Shown here piece after piece: positions 60,101 to 64,000 of a stretch of DNA of 64,000 nucleotides. Where the stretch lies: contig NC_034015.1 in assembly GCF_000346465.2 (NCBI RefSeq), positions 20,398,462 through 20,462,461 on the forward strand, given 5' to 3'. A program made the translations under genes and the position numbers. Within the stretch, counting starts at the first letter, position 1, and each line of letters opens with the position of its first letter. The notes beneath the pieces are model-generated. The model had not been told where the DNA came from and searched no databases. It was given only the letters and a program-made list of their open reading frames with translations. The stretch comes from Prunus persica. Its lineage: Eukaryota; Streptophyta; Magnoliopsida; Rosales; Rosaceae.

Positions 60101-62474
60101 CTTCTATCCGAGCTGGGTCTATACGATTCCATCTTGGGTCTTGAGTATTCCAATTTCACTCATAGAGTCTGGTTTCTGGGTGGCAATCACATACTATGTC
60201 ATTGGATATGACCCTGCATTTACTAGGTAAATCATATTTTTTTTTGGAATTCTGCATAAATCGTGAAAGTTGGCAAAGGATGAAGTTCTTACGTTAATTG
60301 TTGAATCTGCAGATTTTTGGGGCAGTTCTTGATATATTTCCTTCTGCACCAGATGTCCATAGCTCTCTTCCGTATTATGGGATCCTTAGGTCGAAATATG
60401 ATAGTTGCCAACACATTTGGATCTTTTGCTATGTTGGTTGTAATGGCTCTTGGAGGATACATCATCTCGAGAGGTCAACCTAACATTTTGTCAATGTCTA
60501 CATGTTTCCAACTTGATTGCATACTTTTATTGATTTCCCTATTCAAATGTGACAGATCGTATACCGAAGTGGTGGATTTGGGGTTTCTGGTTTTCTCCCT
60601 TGATGTATACTCAAAATGCAGCTTCTGTAAATGAATTTCTTGGACATTCCTGGGACAAGGTAACATTCCAATTCATTACCTGTTCAAGTTTGCTTTACTG
60701 ATTATAGCAATTATGGATTTATTATGCTAGTCAAGGTAAGGGTATGGTAGTTTTTACTAACTAGAAATAACCATAAATTACGTTTAAGAATTCTAATGCC
60801 TTGATAATAATAGTGGATATGTTATCTTTGATAATAGACTTGGATTTTATTTCCTTTTTTGTGAATTTTCAAGTAAACCATTGGCATCCTCCAAGAGGAC
60901 ATTATGTTTGATGGGAAAATAGTGTTAAACATTATTTTGCTAAATCACATTAATTTGTAATTGCACACTGTGTAGGCAAGAGCCAATAAGAAGATTTACT
61001 TCACCAGACCTATTTATTCAGTTATTGTCTAGGATTCTACTCTGAAACTTCTAATTCTGTTTTTCCCTGTTATTTATGTAGAGAATTGGAAGCCACACCA
61101 GCTTTCCATTAGGTGAGGCATTGCTGAGAGCACGCAGCTTGTTTCCCGAGAGCTACTGGTATTGGATTGGTGCTGGTGCTTTGCTTGGATATACAGTTTT
61201 GTTCAACATTCTATTCACATTCTTCCTCGCTTACCTTAACCGTAAGTCATTTCTGCTCATAAAAACAAACTAATTTTCATTTTCCTTCTATTGCTGCATG
61301 TAGCCAAACAAATTTAAAAAAAGAAAGCTTATTGAGTTGATTTTGGATATATGCATCAGCGTTGGGGAAGCAACAAGCTGTAGTCTCTAAGGAAGAGCTT
61401 CAAGAGAGAGAAAGGAGAAGAAAAGGACAAAATGTTGTTATTGAGCTGAGACAGTACTTGCAGCATTCAGAGTCATTAAATGGTTTGAAAAATAATTTGG
61501 ATATTGAGTTTGTTTTAGTACAATTCTTTTTAATTAATTACAGACCTGTTTAAGTTCCAAAATTCTTTCTTATCTTCTACGCAGGAAAATATTTTAAGCA
61601 GAGAGGAATGGTCCTCCCATTTCAACCACTTTCCATGTCTTTCAGCAATATCAACTACTACGTGGATGTCCCTCTGGTGAGTCTTTAACACTATTCACTT
61701 GCACCATCCATTCTGGGAAACATGTTAACTATATATTTTTTCTGATCCAAGTACCACCTCAGGAATTGAAGCAGCAGGGCATTCAAGAAGAAAGATTGCA
61801 GTTGTTGGTTAATGTCACTGGAGCATTTAGGCCTGGGGTGCTTACAGCATTGGTTGGAGTAAGCGGTGCGGGGAAAACTACCCTCATGGATGTATTAGCT
61901 GGTCGAAAAACTGGTGGCTTCATAGAAGGGAGCATTCATATATCTGGTTATCCAAAAAGACAAGAAACTTTTGCAAGAATTTCTGGTTACTGTGAGCAGA
62001 CTGATATTCATTCCCCCTGTTTGACTGTTCTGGAATCACTTCTCTTCTCTGTTTGGCTTCGGTTACCATCAGATGTTGATTTGGGGACACAGAGGGTATT
62101 CACATAAAATTATTTAATGTTTTTGTACGTCTTCATCATTAAAAAAAAATCTATCATCTAAAAGATTTAAAAATCATTCAGGCTTTTGTAGAGGAGGTGA
62201 TGGAACTTGTGGAGCTCACTCCATTAAGTGGAGCATTGGTTGGTCTACCGGGGGTAGATGGTTTGTCAACAGAACAACGAAAAAGGCTAACAATAGCTGT
62301 CGAGCTGGTTGCCAACCCATCTATAGTATTCATGGATGAGCCCACATCAGGGTTGGATGCACGGTCTGCGGCTATTGTGATGAGGACCGTGAGGAATATT
62401 GTCAATACTGGACGTACTATAGTGTGCACAATCCACCAGCCTAGCATAGACATCTTTGAATCCTTTGATGAGGT

Positions 62475-62518
<44 letters not shown>

Positions 62519-64000
62519 ATACATAATGATATAATGTACCCTATATATATGTATATCCACCTAAACTATCTTCCTACGTATATATAACCAATTTTCTAAC
62601 AAGGTATGCACATGAAGACGTGTTTTTTTCTTCCAATTTTTAGATATGATAAGAATGGGTGAGATGGAGATGCAAAGACATGCATCTTGATTGATCCTAC
62701 TATGACCAGAGTGTAAAACAGCTCAGTCATATTTGCCCGAGCATTTCTATATTGCTTTATTATCTTGATTGATCCTGCTATAATCTCATATGTGTTGCAG
62801 CTTCTATTTTTGAAGCGTGGAGGAGAGCTCATATATGCTGGTCCACTTGGTCTTAATTCTTGTGAACTCATCAAGTACTTTGAGGTCAGATCATGCATGC
62901 CATGCCAGTATATATTTCAGAACATGTGACTTTGGGTAATGTTCATGACTGTCAGCTTAACATGTGAATATTTCTTTCTGCAGGCAGTCGAAGGAGTGCC
63001 AAAGATCAGGCCTGGATATAATCCTGCTGCATGGATGCTTGACGTTACTTCTTCAGTTGAAGAAAGTCGCCGGGGGGTGGATTTTGCAGAAGTTTACCGA
63101 AGATCTAACTTGTTTCAGTATGAAAACTTAATGAATTCTGACTGTGCTGCTTTTATACAGAACTATATGCTTCTTGATCTAACAACCATCTTCCTTTGTC
63201 TCAGGCACAACAAAGAGTTGGTTGAAAGCCTGAGCAAGCCAAGTACCAATTCTAAAGAACTAAATTTTCCAACCAAGTACTCTCAGACATTTTTCGAACA
63301 ATTTCTCACTTGTCTTTGGAAGCAAAATCTGTCTTATTGGCGAAATCCTCAGTACACTGCAGTTCGCTTCTTTTACACTGTCATCATCTCATTGATGCTA
63401 GGAACAATTTGTTGGAGATTTGGTGCTAAGAGGTTTTCTCCTTTTTCTTAATCTTGTAATTTATGATAACTCTATAAGGGAACTAATCATCTTGATGTAT
63501 TATCTTCTTTCAGCCCTTATTTCTAGATGTCAATATGTGCCATTGGGTTTCTATATGACAGGATTTCTTTTCCCTTTGCAGGGGAACCCAGCAGGATTTA
63601 CTAAATGCTATGGGATCCATGTATGCAGCAATCCTATTTAGTGGAATCACCAATGGCACTGCTGTTCAACCTGTTGTTTCTATAGAACGATTTGTCTCAT
63701 ATCGAGAGAGAGCTGCTGGGATGTACTCAGCTTTACCATTTGCATTTGCTCAGGTTCGGCTTTACTACGCTACGCCCACTCTTTGAAACTCATAATATTA
63801 CCCTGGTATCCCTTAAATTTATCTAACGCATTGATCATGTATGCAGGTCGTGATAGAGCTCCCTTATGTGTTTGCACAAGCAATTATATACTGTGCAATT
63901 TTCTACTCTACGGCTTCATTTGAGTGGACTACTTTGAAGTTCGCTTGGTATATATTCTTTATGTATTTCACAATGCTATACTTCACCTTGTACGGCATGA
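57147..64000 (+). CDS. ABCG32: ABCG32 (PEC1), full-size PDR-type ABC transporter, 3' end cut by window
   Basis: Exons: 57147-57421, 57677-57797, 57916-58004, 58094-58178, 58265-58424, 58499-58575, 58644-58697, 58858-58948, 59052-59353, 59434-59715, 59910-60226, 60313-60473, 60556-60659, 61082-61241, 61360-61482, 61585-61676, 61763-62095, 62182-62472, 62801-62884, 62984-63117, 63205-63432, 63582-63753, 63847 to the edge. About 1296 of ~1420 residues, no frame break. NBD1: Walker [10 protein letters not shown], signature [13 protein letters not shown], Walker [12 protein letters not shown]1 includes [19 protein letters not shown]2: Walker [10 protein letters not shown], degenerate signature [10 protein letters not shown], Walker [16 protein letters not shown]2 begins [11 protein letters not shown]. 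The start [18 protein letters not shown] matches ABCG32. It exports cutin precursors across the epidermal plasma membrane; loss gives a permeable cuticle. Confidence 0.97.
62473..62519 (+). repeat. (CT)n(AT)n microsatellite at an ABCG32 splice donor
   Basis: The run starts right at the donor GTTCTC of intron 18 (62473). A variable-length tract at the donor is unusual, though the GT itself lies outside the pure repeat. Confidence 0.85.

Overview
The window is nuclear DNA of a flowering plant, almost certainly a eudicot and plausibly a woody rosid such as Rosaceae (the family guess rests only on protein similarity and repeat style). Genes are split by many short AT-rich GT-AG introns, intergenic DNA is AT-rich and full of small transposon relics and microsatellites, and every recognisable protein has a close Arabidopsis counterpart. 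I see no bacterial, viral or organellar segment, no tRNA or rRNA gene and no CRISPR array.

Layout. 353-2403 (+): last six exons of a plastidic glucose transporter-type sugar carrier, cut by the left edge. 3052-4443 (+): intronless BAHD acyltransferase. 6329-7188 (+): PAM2/CUE protein of the CID5/CID6 type. 8430-21737 (+): complete 22-exon GRV2 (RME-8 type DnaJ endosomal protein, 2585 aa). 22.3-23.5 kb: transposon-derived insertion with a nested MITE. 23799-24519 (+): GPI-anchored lipid-transfer-like protein. 24.98-26.21 kb: Mutator-like element with ~200-bp inverted ends. 26.2-32.7 kb: gene-poor DNA with a SINE and a fold-back MITE. 34076-37363 (+): FATB acyl-ACP thioesterase. 40247-41615 (+): AUX/IAA gene carrying a one-base frameshift in domain IV. 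44525-46245 (+): PP2A B' (B56) kappa-like subunit. 47474-47755 (+): 55-residue cysteine-rich CYSTM-like protein split over two exons. 48643-50342 (-): TMEM19/DUF92 membrane protein. 51034-53658 (-): TDRD3-like protein with an RMI1-type N-terminal domain and an RGG tail. 57147-64000 (+): 23 exons of the full-size ABC transporter ABCG32, cut by the right edge.

The genes do not form an operon-like unit. Loose themes are surface-lipid biology (FATB makes free palmitate, ABCG32 exports cutin precursors, GPI-anchored LTPs often serve the cuticle) and auxin/gravity biology (GRV2, AUX/IAA, PP2A B'). From memory, GRV2 and ABCG32 are near neighbours in Arabidopsis (At2g26890, At2g26910), as are the DUF92 and TDRD3-like genes (At5g19930, At5g19950), so parts of the order look ancestral.

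I found no convincing undescribed system. The most check-worthy points are the AUX/IAA frameshift, the tiny two-exon CYSTM gene, two adjacent genes that each use a GC-AG intron, and several well-bounded non-autonomous transposons with recognisable target duplications.
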